From JBLIRR01 sp049472395 (GTDB taxonomy: Bacteria; SZUA-182; DTGQ01; JBLIRR01): a DNA stretch of 64,000 bases. Positions 35,001 through 50,000 of this stretch are shown here, one piece after another. Where the stretch lies: contig JBLIRR010000008.1 in assembly GCA_049472395.1 (NCBI GenBank), positions 124,001-188,000 of the forward strand, read 5' to 3'. Numbering within the stretch: the stretch's first letter is position 1; the number at the start of each line of letters is the position of its first letter. The position numbers and the translations under genes are program-made. The notes under the pieces are model-generated. The model searched no databases. It saw only the letters and a program-made list of their open reading frames with translations, and had not been told where the DNA came from.

Positions 35001-38000
35001 CGCCAGTGCCTTTTGAGGACTCCGTACATCTTAAAATGGGTGACAATCTCTGTGAATTATTCACTGACAGTTTGCTCACGCTCTGGCTTCACGGAGTGGA
35101 TATTAAATGGGAAACACTCTATAGGGAAGGTACTTATAAAAAGGCGGTTTTACCCACCTATCCATTTGACCGAAAATCCTTTTGGCTTCCCCGAATTGAG
35201 GAAAAAGGGGGGGATGATTCTACAAGGGACCAGACGGTCCTTGTCTATAAAAGGAATTTTTCCGGGAGTGATCCTATTACACAGGACCATGTAATTACGG
35301 GAAGGCCTCTTATTCCGGGCGCTTCTTTCATAGACTTTGGTCTTGAGTCTGTCCAAAAAGCCTTAGAACAACCCGTGAATACATTACGGAATATTCTTAT
35401 TCAGAATCCAAGCATCGTGGAAGGCACTGTGACCCTGGATGCCGAGATACGAAAAAATGAGCGTCGATTTTTTGTAAAACAGGGCATGAAGACACTCTGC
35501 AGCGGAGAATATGAAACAAATGGGACAGAGGCCCCCTCATCGCTCAATCTGTCTTACTATCGGGAAAAGCCATCCGAACACATAGAGGGCCTCTATCCTT
35601 TCTTATGGCGTATGGGGTATCACTATAGGAAGGGGCTGCAGGTGATCGAAAAAGTATGGAGAAGCGACAGTGGCTTCCTTATTGCGCTTAAAAAAGTCCC
35701 GGAAAAGGAAAGGATTTTGGATGGGATCTTCCAGGCCGCCTTGTGTGCAGCATGGATAGAAAAAGGCTTTGCAAAGGAGGGCGCGCTTTTTATCCCCTAT
35801 TATATAAAAGCGCTTTCAGTGAGTGGCGCAATAAATAACAGCTGTTTTGTTTTAATCAAAAAAGAGGACCTCCGACGCAAGGGGGAGGATCTCAATGTAG
35901 AATTCCTGATTTATAATTCTGACGGGCAGATTACCATGCGGATCCATGATATGCTCTTTAAGCAGGTACCGACGACTTTTTTACAAGCCCCCACTCATGG
36001 AAAGGCACGGGCCAGCGCTCCCTATTCAGAACCTTCGTGTCTATATTACTACAGCCCTCTATGGAGGAAGCAGGCACGCACTACTCCTGATACCACCGGG
36101 GTCAAAAGCGCGGCACTTTTCTTTATCCAACAACACAATACCCACTCTGCCTTGACCTTTGAAGCGGCCTTGCGCTATCAGAGGGTCTTCTTTATTCATG
36201 AGGGGACTTTATTTCTTCACAAGGATAATGACCATATTTATATTCAGAGCGCTGAAGAGAGCGACTATGTAAAGCTTATGGACCTTATATCCACCAAGGT
36301 CAAGGGCGACGATACAGCACACCTTGATATGTATTATTTATGGGCATATGAGCAGAATGTATCTCCCATTTCAGCCCTTGATGCTCTTAGGGAGAAGCAA
36401 GAAAAAGGGGTAAGAAACCTTTTCTATGTATCCAAGGCAATAACCGGCGCTCAGATAAAAAATCCTGTTAATCTCATTGTGGCAACACACAATGTCCATA
36501 CGATTACTTCCTCGGATTCTGGAGATGGCTATGGGTATGGGGGGATTATGGGGCTGGCACACACGATTGTAATGGAGAATCCCAGGGTAAAGATAAAACT
36601 CGTTGATCTTGATACAGATGAAATCGGTTCAACCGAAAGTGCGCACCTCCTTTTTGATGAGAGCCTTGTTCAGGATCAAATGGAGATTGCAGCCTATCGA
36701 AAGGGCGAGCGCTTTATCCGGGGCTTTGCGCCATTCGCCTCTGCGCAGGATTCCCATGAGCCGGTATTTAAAAACAGGAGCGTATATTTGATTGTCGGTG
36801 GCGCAGGTAGTATCGGGGTTAAGGTTGCTGAGATGATTGCCCGAAAAACCCAAGCCACCCTTATTCTCCTTGGAAGATCGAAATTAACCGCAGGAAAACA
36901 GCGTACCATTGACCAGCTTCGGACATTGGGGAGCGAAGTGCATTATATGCAAGGGGATATAGCGAATCAGAAACAGATGCAAAAGACAGTGACCCATATC
37001 AAAGAACGTGTTGGAACTCTCAATGGCGTGATTCATGCGGCTGGAGTCTTAGAGGATAAATTTTTAATGGCTAAAGAGTGGGAATCATGTGAGAGGGTTC
37101 TCGCTCCTAAGGTCCAAGGTGCATGGGTCATAAATGAGATTACACGGGAAGAGCCCCTGGAGTTCTTCGTTGTCTTCTCCTCCATTGTTTCTCTTGTTGG
37201 TAATATCGGGCAGGCAGATTATGGCGCGGCGAATGGTTTTTTGGATTCCTTTATCCATTACCGTGCACGCAATAAGTATCCTGGCAAGAGTATGAGCATT
37301 AATTGGACATTGTGGTCTGATGGTGGGATGGGCCGTGCCGATCAGACAAGGATAAAATTCGAAAAACGGGGATTGTCTCCCATATCCTCAGACCTTGCTC
37401 TGAAGGCCCTTGAGCATATATTAGGATATAGCACACCATCAACAGGGCCGTCCCAAGTCGCTGTAATGGGAGAAAAATTCCCAGGATTTGAATCTCAACA
37501 AAAGGCCATTTCTTTACCTTCTCCTTCACAATCTTCCGTCCCTGCAACCGTGAAGAAAAAAGAAACGAGTGAGAGCCGAACCCTTACATTAGAAACATAC
37601 CTTAAAGACCTTATCGCCTCTAAATTAGACAGTAAGCCAGAGGATATTAACAAAGATGATTCTTTTTTCTCTTTAGGGATTGAATCAATTATCGTGCAGG
37701 AGATTATGAGCGAGCTTGAGAAAAAATATGAGAATCTGCCACCGACTTTGCTTTTTGAATATCCGAATATTCGAGAACTTGTAGCGTATCTCAAGGATAA
37801 ATCTCCCGGGTTATCCTCGCTTCATGAGGAATCCATCCAAGTATCGAATGATGAGTTCCGCATGGTTTCTCCCGAGATGTCTCTCACCCCGTCAGAGGCA
37901 GTTTCTCCTGAGGCACTTCCTGAAACATTTATTCAAGAAAACCGTTTTTTTGCGTATCCTCATGAGCCAGCCCATCCCTCATACTATCATGGCATGGAAT

Positions 38001-41000
38001 CATCCGGCCCATTCTTTAAGCAAGGGTATAAAATCGCTGTAGTTGGAATGAGCGGGCGATTCCCAAAGTCCCCGACGGTCGAGTCATATTGGCAGAATTT
38101 AGTGGATGGCAGGGACTGTATTGAGCAGATACCACGAGAGCGATGGGACTGCGAAAAATTTTTGCATACCTCCTACGGCAAATGGGGAGGATTTATTGAT
38201 GATATTGATAAGTTTGATCCCCTGTTTTTCAATATTTCACCTTTGGAAGCCGAGCAGATGGACCCTCAGCAGAGGCTGCTACTTGAATGCACCTGGGAAA
38301 CCATGGAACGGGCAGGTTATGGAGACAGAAATCTCTACAGGGATAAACTGGTCGGGGTTTTTGTTGGCACCATGTGGAATGAATATTCACTCGTGGCTCA
38401 TCAGGGTGGTTTTTTAAATAATACTTATGCCGGCCCCGGATCAATCTATTGGGCCATTGCAAACCGCATCTCCTATGTTATGGATTTTAAAGGGCCGAGT
38501 ATTGCACTTGATACCGCCTGCTCCTCCTCTCTTGTTGCTGTTCACATGGCGTGTCAGAGTATTTTACACGGGGATTGCGACATGGCGATTGCCGGTGGAG
38601 TCAATCTGTCACTGCACCCAAGCAAGTATATTTATTTAAGTCAAGCCAAATTTTTATCACAAGATGGCAGGTGCAGAAGTTTTGGCGAGGGGGGTACAGG
38701 ATATGTGCCTGGTGAGGGAGTGGGCACTGTTTTGCTTAAACCTCTCGCAAAGGCAATCGAGGATGGTGATCATATTTACGGCCTTATTCGAGGAAGCTCA
38801 ACAAATCATGGAGGCAAGGCAACAGGATTTACTGTCCCCAATCCTGAGGCTCACACCCGTCTTATAACCAAAGCCTTTGAACGTGCCCATATTTCCCCTG
38901 ATAAGCTCGGCTATATTGAATGTCACGGCACCGGCACAATCTTAGGAGATCCTATCGAGATTGCGGGACTGACGCGGGCTTTTGGCTCTCATACCGATAG
39001 ACACCAGTTCTGTCCAATCGGATCGGTAAAATCAAATATTGGGCATCTGGAAGCGGCAGCAGGTGTTGCTGCACTGATCAAGGTATTGCTCTGCATGGAG
39101 CATAATAAAATACCAAAGAGTCTGCATAGCACAGTGCTCAATTCGAACATTAATTTCAAGGAAACCCCCTTTTATGTCCTTAAAGACAACCAAGAGTGGA
39201 AATCTGAGGACTTAACGCCAAGGTTTGCGGGGATCAGCTCCTTTGGAGCGGGGGGCTCGAATGCTCATCTTATAGTTGAGTCACATGAAGAGCACAAGGT
39301 TGATCGCACGGAGACTACCATAAGCACCTCCCGGCATGAGGCTCATATTATCCCAGTTTCTGCGAGAAATGAGGAGAGAGTAAAAGCCTATGCTGAAAAA
39401 CTGCGTGATTTCTTAGAAAACATTTCTGATAATATTACACTTCCTGAGATTGCCTATACCCTTCAGGTTGGACGAGAGGCGCGAGAAGAACGGATAGCCT
39501 TTGTGGTTTCGAGCATCAAGGAACTTCGTGAAAAGCTGGCGCATTATTGTCACAACACCACCAATATCAAGGATTTTTATAAAGGGAATGTGCGCAGGAA
39601 TAAATCAGATTTAGGGTTTTTGATTGAAGGTGAGGAAGGGAGAGAATTTTTAGAAAATATCCTGAAGAAAAAGAAACTATCAAAAGCCGCTAAATTGTGG
39701 GTAGGGGGGGTCTTCTTTGATTGGAAATTATTCTATGCATCTCATGTGCCTCGTCGTATTGCCCTTCCTACCTATCCCTTTGCCAGGGAGCGGTATTGGA
39801 TATCAGATCAAAAGAGTGAAATCAACAATCACCACTCCTCTTATGCATACCTTCATCCGATAATCAATCAGAATACATCAACCTTGCGCCAGCTTAGATA
39901 TTCAACGACCTTAAGCGGAGAAGAATTTTATCTGAAAGACCATATCATTGATAATCAAAAGATTTTGCCGGCAGTGGCGTATATTGAAATGGCCCGGGCA
40001 GCAGGAGAGATTGCAGGGGAGAGAAAGGTCCGAAAGGTAAAGGATATTGTCTGGATAAAACCTATTGCCTTGCGTGATACATCCCAGAGTGTGCATATCG
40101 CCCTTTTCCCTCAAAACCACACTGATGCGGTAACCTATGAAGTCATTACGACGAATGGAAATAATCAAGCGATACTTCATTCCCAAGGGAAAATCATCTA
40201 TGAACACTCTTCCGACAAAAATGTGGAGAGTGGCGATATAAACGAGATAAAAACACGATGTTCACAGAGAAAAGAGCGCCTCGCCTGCTATCGGCTCTTT
40301 CAATCAAAGGGTTTTGCGTATGGGCCAAGTTTTCAGTCAATTCAAGAATTTTGGGCCAATGGGACCGAAGCACTTTCACTTCTCACATTACCGGCAGATA
40401 TGGATGATGGATTTCGTGATTTCGGGCTGCACCCTTCATTGATGGATGGCGCCCTGCAATCGGTTATAGGATTAATCGATAATATGGATTCTCCCGGGCT
40501 TCACCTTCCCTTTGCCATGGGAGAGGTTGAGATCCTGCAGCCTATGCCTGAAAGGTGTTATGCCCATGTGACCTTTTCAGGGCAACAGAACCAAAAAGAT
40601 AAACAGATTAAAAGATTTACTATTCATATTATGGATGAAAAGGGGCGGATACTTCTTAAAATCAAAGACTTCTCCCTTCGTGCCCACAAGAGACAATCCC
40701 AGCCTGCAATCACTGATACACACGGACAAGGCTTCGAGATGAGCTATTATCATAATCTGTGGGAAAGGAGTGAGGTGTCTGATGACGTGCTCACACACTC
40801 GCTTCCCCGTCATATTCTCCTCTTTGACACAGAGGGGGAAATCTATGAAGGATTAAAGACAAAATTACTCGCGCAAGGGCAAAGCGCTCCCCGGATTACT
40901 CTGATAAAACCGGGCAAGGCATTCAAAGAGTGTGGCAGCAGCGTATACCAGATCAATCCTTCTCATAAAGCAGATTATGGGCAACTTCTTACAACCCTGA

Positions 41001-44000
41001 AAAACCAGGCTCCCATGCCGGATACCATTATTTGGTTATGGGCAAAGGAGGGTTTTTTACAAAGCATTGACACACTCCCCTCTCTGCTTGAAAGGAGCGT
41101 GTATTCATCGCTTTTTCTTACACAAGCGTTAATCGCCCAGAAGCTTACCAATAAAGTCAAGACTATCTTTATCTATGAATCAAGCGTTGATCAGCCACAC
41201 CCGCTCTATGCTGCCCTGAGCGGATTTGCAAAGACCATCTCCAGGGAAAATCCGAAGCTTGTATATAAATTAATCGATATCTGCAGACCTTCCATACCGT
41301 CCCGCACCATCTCCCTTGCGCGTAAATTGGACATTCTGCTTCGTGAAATGAGCCTTGATACTGGGGATGGGAGTGAGATTCGCTATATGGATAATCAGAG
41401 ATGGGTAAAGAGGCTGCAGGAATTTGATCTAGAGGCAGAGACTGCAAAGGGCAGAGGAGCTGATAGAGAGCATATGCTCAGAGAGCGGGGAGTGTATGTG
41501 ATTACTGGTGGTGCTGGCGGATTAGGGCTTATATTCGCCGAATATCTCGCCAAATCAGTAAAAGCTCGCCTCGTGCTTACAGGGCGCTCAGATTTAAATT
41601 CTGAGAAAAAGGCGAAGATAAAGCATCTTGAATCAGTGGGCGCTGAGGTGTTATATATCAAAGCTGATGTTTCACAACAAAAAGATGTGCGGGCATTGAT
41701 AAAGGAGGCCAAGGCTCGTTTTAACAGTGTGCATGGGATCATTCACAGCGCGGGTGTTCTCCGGGATTCCTTTATTGCATTTAAAACAAAAGAGCAGATG
41801 GACGCAGTATGTGCACCAAAAGTATATGGCACTCTCTATTTGGATGAGGCCACCAAGGATGAGGCCCTTGACTTTTTTGTGCTCTTCTCATCAATCACCG
41901 CGGTCATGGGCAATCCGGGACAAGCTGATTATGCCTTTGGAAACAGCTTTATGGATAATTTTGCCACTATGAGAGAAGGCTTGCGCGTAAAAGGTGCGCG
42001 TTCCGGGAAATCCTTGTCCATTAATTGGCCTTTATGGAAAGAGGGCGGGATGAGGGTCAATGAGCAGACAGAGGACTTTTTAGCGAAAACAATGGGGATG
42101 AGGGCGCTTGCCACAGAGTCAGGACTACGAGCCTTTGAGAAGGGTTTACATCTTGCGGAGAGCCAATTTGTTGTCGTAGAGGGAGACCGTCAGAAATTAG
42201 GACGGACCCTCGGAGTAATCAGCACCACTGTTCCACGCACATCTATGGAAGATACACAGGAAGATACACACAGGGAAGTTTCCCAAAGGGAGAATACACA
42301 AAGGAAAGATACAGAGAGAAAATCTACCCAAAGGAGTATTCACTGGAACCCGGAAGAGCTGCAGGGAAAGATCCGGGAGGAGTGTATCCGGATGGTGTCG
42401 GATATTCTTCATGTGAGGGTGGATGATATCCATGAGGATGAGGAATTAAGCGCCTATGGTTTTGATTCGGTATCCTTTACCGTGTTTGCCAATAAGATAA
42501 ATGAGCACTTTCAATTGGACATCACCCCTGCCATTTTCTTTGAATATCCCTCAATCGCCGCATTCTCCGAATACCTCGTAAGCGAGTATCACGATTCATT
42601 CATGCGCTCTGAGGGCCAGGATTTAGAAAAGGCTGATGAGAAGAAGAAAGATGGAGAGGAGAATCCCGTGGGAAAAGAGGAGCTTGATAAGAATCTTGGT
42701 AAGAGAATTCGAAAGGAGCTTGCGGGGATGGTATCGGATATTCTCCATGTGAGCGCAGATGATATCTATGAGGATGAGGAATTAAGCGCCTATGGCTTTG
42801 ATTCGGTATCTTTTACTGTATTTGCCAATAAGATAAATGAGCACTACCAATTGGACATCACACCCGCCATTTTCTTTGAATATCCTTCAATCGCAATATT
42901 TTCCGAATACCTCGTAAGCGAGTATCACGATTCATTCATGCACTCATATGCCGGGGGCTTAGACGAGCGTGATGAGAAAGAGGAACAACCCTGGCAAGAG
43001 GAACAAACTAGGCTAGAAGAACAACCCAGCGCAGAGGAAAAATCTTTGCCACTGCATAACGAACCCCTTGCCATCATCGGCATCAGTGGGGTTATGCCTC
43101 AGTCAGAGGACCTTGACACATTCTGGAAACATCTTGAGCAGGGCGAGGACCTGATCACTGAAATCCCTCATGACCGGTGGGATTGGAAAGAATATTACGG
43201 CAACCCACGGGATGAGGCAAACAAAACGAATGTGAAGTGGGGCGGATTCATGAGGGATGTGGATAAATTTGATGCTCTTTTCTTCGGTATCTCACCGCGG
43301 GAGGCTCAATTAATGGACCCGCAGCAGAGGATATTCTTGGAGACCGTCTGGAAAGCTATTGAGGATGCAGGGTATAAGCCATCTGATTTTTCAGGAACAA
43401 AAACCGGTGTATTTGTTGGGGCTGCGACCACAGATTATAATGAGCTTGTCACACGGTCAGCCCCTGTGGAGGCGCATACCTCGACCGGAAGATTTCATTC
43501 TATCACCGCTAATAGAATATCTTATCTTTTGAATCTTCATGGCCCCAGTGAGCCTATTGACACTGCCTGTTCAAGTTCATTAGTTGCTCTGCACCGCGCT
43601 GCGCAGGCTATTAGGAATGGAAATTGTGATGGAGCCATCGTCGGTGGCGTGAATGTCATACTTACACCCACGCTGCATATTTCCTTTAGCAAGGCAGGGA
43701 TGCTGTGTGAGGATGGACGGTGTAAAACCTTTGATAAAGCTGCCAATGGATATGCGAGGGGAGAAGGCGTGGGGACCATTGTAATAAAACCTCTGAGCAA
43801 GGCCGAGGCAGATGGGGACCATATATATGCCCTTATTCGAGGCACTGCTGAAAACCATGGCGGGCACGCCACCTCACTCACCGCCCCTAATCCTAATGCT
43901 CAGGCAGAACTGCTCGTCAACGCCTATGAGGAGGCTGGGATCGATCCTCGCACAATAAGCTACATCGAAGCCCACGGAACAGGCACAACTCTCGGAGACC

Positions 44001-47000
44001 CCATCGAGATAAATGGATTAAAGAAAGCCTTTAAGGAACTGTATTCCAGGCGGAGAGAATCATTACCCGATGTGCCGCATTGCGGTATTGGCACGGTAAA
44101 GACCAATATCGGGCATTTGGAAACAGCAGCGGGGATTGCCGGTGTGCTCAAAGTGCTCCTCGCCATGAAACATAAAAAACTGCCGGGTACTGTCCATTTT
44201 AAGGAACTTAATCCCTATATACAACTGAAAGGAAGCCCCTTCTTCATTGTAGAGCGCACACAAGCATGGGAAAATCTTAGGGATACTCACAATCAACCTG
44301 TACCGCGGCGGGCAGGGGTAAGTTCATTCGGTTTTGGAGGAGCCAATGCCCATGTGATCTTAGAGGAATATATCAGATACTATCCTCAGCCGGCTGCAGC
44401 CAGCTCCTCGCATCACCTCTTTGTTCTCTCTGCAAAGGATAAGGACAGGCTCAAGGCATATGCGGTCAAGATGCTTGAATTTTTGGAGGATACCACAGCG
44501 AGCCTTGCTGATATCGTCTATACCTTGCAGATAGGCAGGGAGCCTATGGAAGAGCGTTTGGCACTCGTGGTATCCGATAAAGAGGAACTGCGAGAAAAAT
44601 TGTTGCAATTCCGCGAGGGGAGAGGGGACGATCACACAATCTATGTGGGTAATGCCTCACAGAATAAAGCAAAGGATAACATTTCCATTGATGATGAGGA
44701 AGAAAGTGGTGAGAGGGCAATAAAAATAGCCCGTTTTTGGGTATCAGGGGGAGTGGTAGACTGGAAATCGTTCTATGTATCCTCTGCCCCTCATCGTATA
44801 TCCCTTCCTCCCTATCCCTTTGCACGAGAGCGGCATTGGATAAAAGAAAACCAGGGAAATGAGAATATACATCACCCTCTCATTGATAAGATTATTCCAT
44901 CCCAAAGCGTGGAGAGGGGGCTTGTGTTCCACAAGACATTTTATCCTGCTGATTTTATTCTGCGGGACCACAATGTGCGAGGCCAGTTAGTACTTCCGGG
45001 TGTCGGATATTTAGAGATGGTCAGGGCTGCAATTGCCCATACCACAGGGAAAGAAAATCCCACCCTTTCCCAGATCGTATGGTTGCGGCCCTTGACTATC
45101 AATGAAGAAGAGGAAAAAGAAGCCCGGCTTATTATTACAAAGAAGGGTGAGTACTTAGACTTTGAGGTGCAAAGCACGGAGCATGGGGAGATAGTTGTTC
45201 ATGCCCGGGGAAAAGCCTATCCAGAGTCGATTGCAACCTCCACCGACCCGATAGCCATCGAGAATATCAAGACAAGGTGCACCCGCCAGATAAGCAAGGA
45301 GAGAATATATTCACGATTTAAAAAAACAGGAATGAATTATGGCATTTATTTTCAAGGGCTCAGCCGTATGTGGGCACGTGAGGATGAAGCACTCGGGCAA
45401 CTCAGTATCCCCCCTGAGTGTGAAAATGAGCGTGATCGTTATATCCTTCATCCCACATTAATGGACGGAGCCCTCCAGATCATATCAGGCTTTTATGAAG
45501 ACACCTCGCACACCCTTCTGCCCTTCGCAATAGAAGAGGTCAAGATCCTCCACCCCCTTCAATCTAAAGCCTATGCCCATGTAAAGACTGTGGGCTCCAA
45601 TCTTTTTCATGTGGCCCTTCTTGATGATACAGGCCGGGTATGTGTCACGCTTCATGAGGTGGCCATGAGAGAGTTAAAAGAGGAAAATTTCTTTTACGTT
45701 CCCCAATGGAAGGTGAGCCCATATCACTCTGAAGGAAATAGCCAGAAGGGGTCTGAGAAGAATACAGTGCTTATTTTCTATCCGCACGACAGTTTTGGGC
45801 TTGAAAAGGCGCTGCGGGATGCCCATGGCACCGATACGGTCATCGAGATTATAGAAGGCGCCAACACGCTCAAGCACAATGATAAGCTTTGGGAGATTGC
45901 TGGTAAAGATCCCTCTGCCCTTAACAGGCTTGTCAGTCAACTGCCGATGCTTACCCATGTGTATTTTCTCGGGGGAATGCGGGGATCAAAAGAAGAAATT
46001 AATGATACAGCCGCCCTGGACTTTTCTCAAGAGCAGGGCGTGCTTTCACTTTTTCGGCTTATAAAACTGCTCAGTGACCATAACCTTATCCAGGGAGAAC
46101 TTCAGCTGAAAGTGATTACAAATGATGCCCAACAGGTTGCCTCAGAACCGGTTGCTAATCCTTACGCTGCAAGTTTATTCGGTTTCACGAAGGTGATGGC
46201 CAGGGAATACCCGATGGTGAAAGCACACTGTATTGATCTAAGCATCAATGAGATAGAGCAACATTCCTTACAAAATGCCATGAGAGACCTGGCCCGGATG
46301 ATTATTGAATATCCGGTCAATAAAAGTGGGGAAGAACTCGCAATTCGAAATGGCCGTCCCTATGTCCGCATAATTGTCCCTACCATGCTTCCCTCTTCAG
46401 ACTCTCTGCCGTTTCAGCATCAAGGGGTATATGTAATTTTAGGCGGAGCAGGGGGAATAGGACTAACCTTCAGCAGCTATCTTGCGGAAAGATTCAAAGC
46501 GCGCCTTGTATTGCTCGGCCGCAGCGAACTTGATAGTGAGCGCAAAGAGAAGATCGCCCAGATTGAATCAAAGGGAGGCAAGGTGCTCTATGTACGAGCA
46601 GATGCCACAAATCTTTCCAGTATGAAAGAGGCTATAAAGATCACCAAATCTCGATTCGGGAAAATCAATGGAGTCATTCATTCTGCCATCGTGTTGCGAG
46701 ATAAGATCATTGAAAATATGGATGAAGAGAGCTTCCTCACAACCTTAGCGCCTAAAGTTGCCGGTTCTCTCGCCCTTTATAAGGCAGTGGAAAAAGAACC
46801 TTTGGATTTTATGCTGTTTTTCTCCTCTGCGGTCTCCTTTTTCGGAAATATGGGTCAGAGCAATTATACTGCCGGCTGCACCTTTAAAGATGCCTTTGCC
46901 CGCTTTCTTAACCAGAAAGTCACGTATCCTGTGAAAACAATCAATTGGGGATTTTGGGGCAGTGTCGGTATTGCGTCATCGGAGGTGTATAAGAGGAAAT

Positions 47001-50000
47001 TGACTGCATTGGGAGCACATTCTATTGAGCCGGAAGAGGGAATGGAGGCAATAATACGCATACTGTTGAATCCGGTGGATCAAGTTATGGCGCTTAAGGC
47101 CGAAGAGCGGCTACTGGAGAAGATAGGGGTTGAGCTGCCGCATCGCAGTCTGCAAAGGCCAGCCCAAGAAGAAAGAGACCATCAGGCCCCACTTAAAGAG
47201 TCTTCTGCACTGCAGGGTGCAGCAACAGGGAAAGACGAGATAAAGGAGTATATAAAAGAGCGCATCGCACAGATAATCCGTGCCAGCCTTGGAATGGGCT
47301 CAAAAGAGATTGACTATAAAAAATCCTTTGCCGAGTATGGGGTTGACTCCATAATCGGAATAGAAGTGGTAGATAAACTCAATAAGGCATTCGGGATTAG
47401 CCTTAAGAACACAATAGTGTTTAACTATGCAAATGTAGCTGATTTATCCCGCCATATCCATGATAAATACTCACAGGAAATTGCCCCACTCCTACCGATG
47501 GAATCGAAATCGAAAGGCTCCTCAAATAAGCCGCCCCAGGATCTGCCGGAACCCCCAATGAAGGATGAGAGTGTATCTATTAAGAGCGTATCCAACAGAG
47601 AAAAAATTACTACCATTTTTATCACCGGCCCGACAGGGATTTTAGGGGGGTACCTGCTCAAGGAATTGCTAAAGACAACCAGTGCGAAAATATTTTGTCT
47701 GATCAGGGCAACAAGCACCGACTATGCCAAAGAGCGGATACACAAGATATTGGCAAGCTATGGTGCGCAAGAGTGGATTTTTGATGCGTTTAAGGAAAGA
47801 GTCTTTCCGATAATAGGGGATATTACCGAAGAAAATCTCGGACTCTCAGAGACAGAATATAGAAGCCTTGCCGATTCAATCGACTGTATGATTCACATTG
47901 CCGCCTCAACCAACCTCATTATGCCCTATGAATACCTCGCCCCTATTAACGTTCAGGGAGTGAAGAATATCATTGATTTTGCCTTGCACACGAAACAAAA
48001 ATACCTGATTCACCTCTCAAGTTATCATGTGATGGCAGATGTGATTTATAGAAGCAATTTTGCCTTTAAGGAAGATGATTATGATGTGGGACAGAGCTTT
48101 CCCAAGATGGGATATCAGCAGACAAAATTTGAAGGGGAAAGGTTGGTTCGTGAAGCCTCCAAAGAGGGTTTAATCTGGAATATTGTACGACCTGGTAATA
48201 TATTCGGCGAAGCGGAAAGCGGGCTCTATCCCATAGATTTAAGTGGTTCTGCCAGTATTTTTCATAGATTGTTCGAATTAATCGTAAAATCCAAAATCGC
48301 CGCATTCGGGCAAAACTTTTTTGACATCACCCCGGTAGATTATATTGCCAAGGCTATTTGTTATTTAGGATTAAAGAGAAACTCATTCTATGAAACCTAT
48401 CATCTGGTCAATCCTGATAAGAAAAAATGGTATGAAATCATAAACCTTCTCAATGACTACGGATATAAGATACATGTCGTCTCACCTGATCGCTATTTGG
48501 CAATGGTTCACGAAGACAGATTGCCACTTAATGAAGAAGTCGCGCCGGAATGGCTTAATTTAATGAAATATGGGTTTGCCAATTTACAATTTTTCTTGAG
48601 TGATGGTCATGCTGACGCTGCCTATACACACTCAATTTTGGTAAAGGAAGGGATCACATGTCCTCCCATTGATTTACAGCTTTTAAGCACCTATCTTGAA
48701 TTTTACGTTTCAAAGGGTATCATTCCTCCCCCACCCGGAAAGGAAGATATAAAAATCCAAAGTAACAAAGGGCCCACTAGTTGCGAGCATTCTCCAACTC
48801 AGAGTATGGGCAGGAAAATGAAGGAGAAAAATATGAAACACAAAGAGTATGAATTTATTATTGTCGGTTCAGGGGCTGGCGGCGCAACAGCAGCCAAGGA
48901 GCTTGCACGCCAGGGAAAGAAAGTTCTCATCATAGAGCAGGGAAAACGGTATAAAAAGATCGGTGGGCTTTTTAAAAGCTTTCTGCTCTTTGACCATCAT
49001 ACAATCACATTATGGCCCAAAGCATCAAAGGAGGGGGTGTTCCTCTATCGAGCTATCATGGCCGGAGGGTCCACGGCTGTTTCGTGCGGCAATGGCACCC
49101 GGTGTGCAGAGGATGAACTTGCAAAGCTCGGGATCAATCTTGGCGCCGAATTTGAAGAAGCAGAGAAGGAAATGAACATCGCTCCTTACAAAATGCGCTT
49201 ATCGAGCGGATCTAAAAAAATCCTCGAAGCATCTAAGGCTCTGGGTTATCATTTTGAACGGATGCCGAAATTCATGCGATATAGCCACTGTAAACGATGC
49301 GCTGCATGTTTTATGGGATGTCGGTATAATGCAAGGTGGACAGCATTGGATTATCTGGATGAGGCCATTGACAATGGTGCTGACATTATCTATGAGACGG
49401 CTATTGAGCGCGTCCTTCTCGAAAATGGCAAAGCACGAGGTGTTGTAGGCAAGGGGCCAAAAGGGCGTGTTGAAATATATGCAGATGTGGTCATTCTTGC
49501 GGCAGGAGGGCTAGGCACCCCTGTTATTCTTCAAAAAACAGGCATTGAAGATGCGGGAACAAATCTTTTTGGGGATCTTATAATGAATACCTATGGTGTA
49601 AGCAAGGACCTTACTCAGCTTGGCGAACCTTCTATGGCCCTTTTGAATAATGAATTTCATGCCCAGGAGGGATTTATTCTCTCCACCTGGCCCCAACCAT
49701 CGAGAATGTATCGGTTTGCCGAAGCGGGCATGCGGGGAATGATCCTTCCCCCGAAACGAACACTCGGTATTATGACAAAGAGCACGGATGATCCAACCGG
49801 CCGCGTATACCCCGATGGCTCTTTTTCCAAGATAGCTACAGCCAATGACCTGGCGAGACTGAACAAGGGTGTTGAAATAGCAAAAGAGATCCTGATCAAA
49901 GCCGGCGTTGACAGTAAATCCATTGTGGTTGGCAATGCGTTTGGCGCCCATCCCGGAGGCACCGCGGCGATCGGCAAGATTGTGGATTCAAATTTACAGA

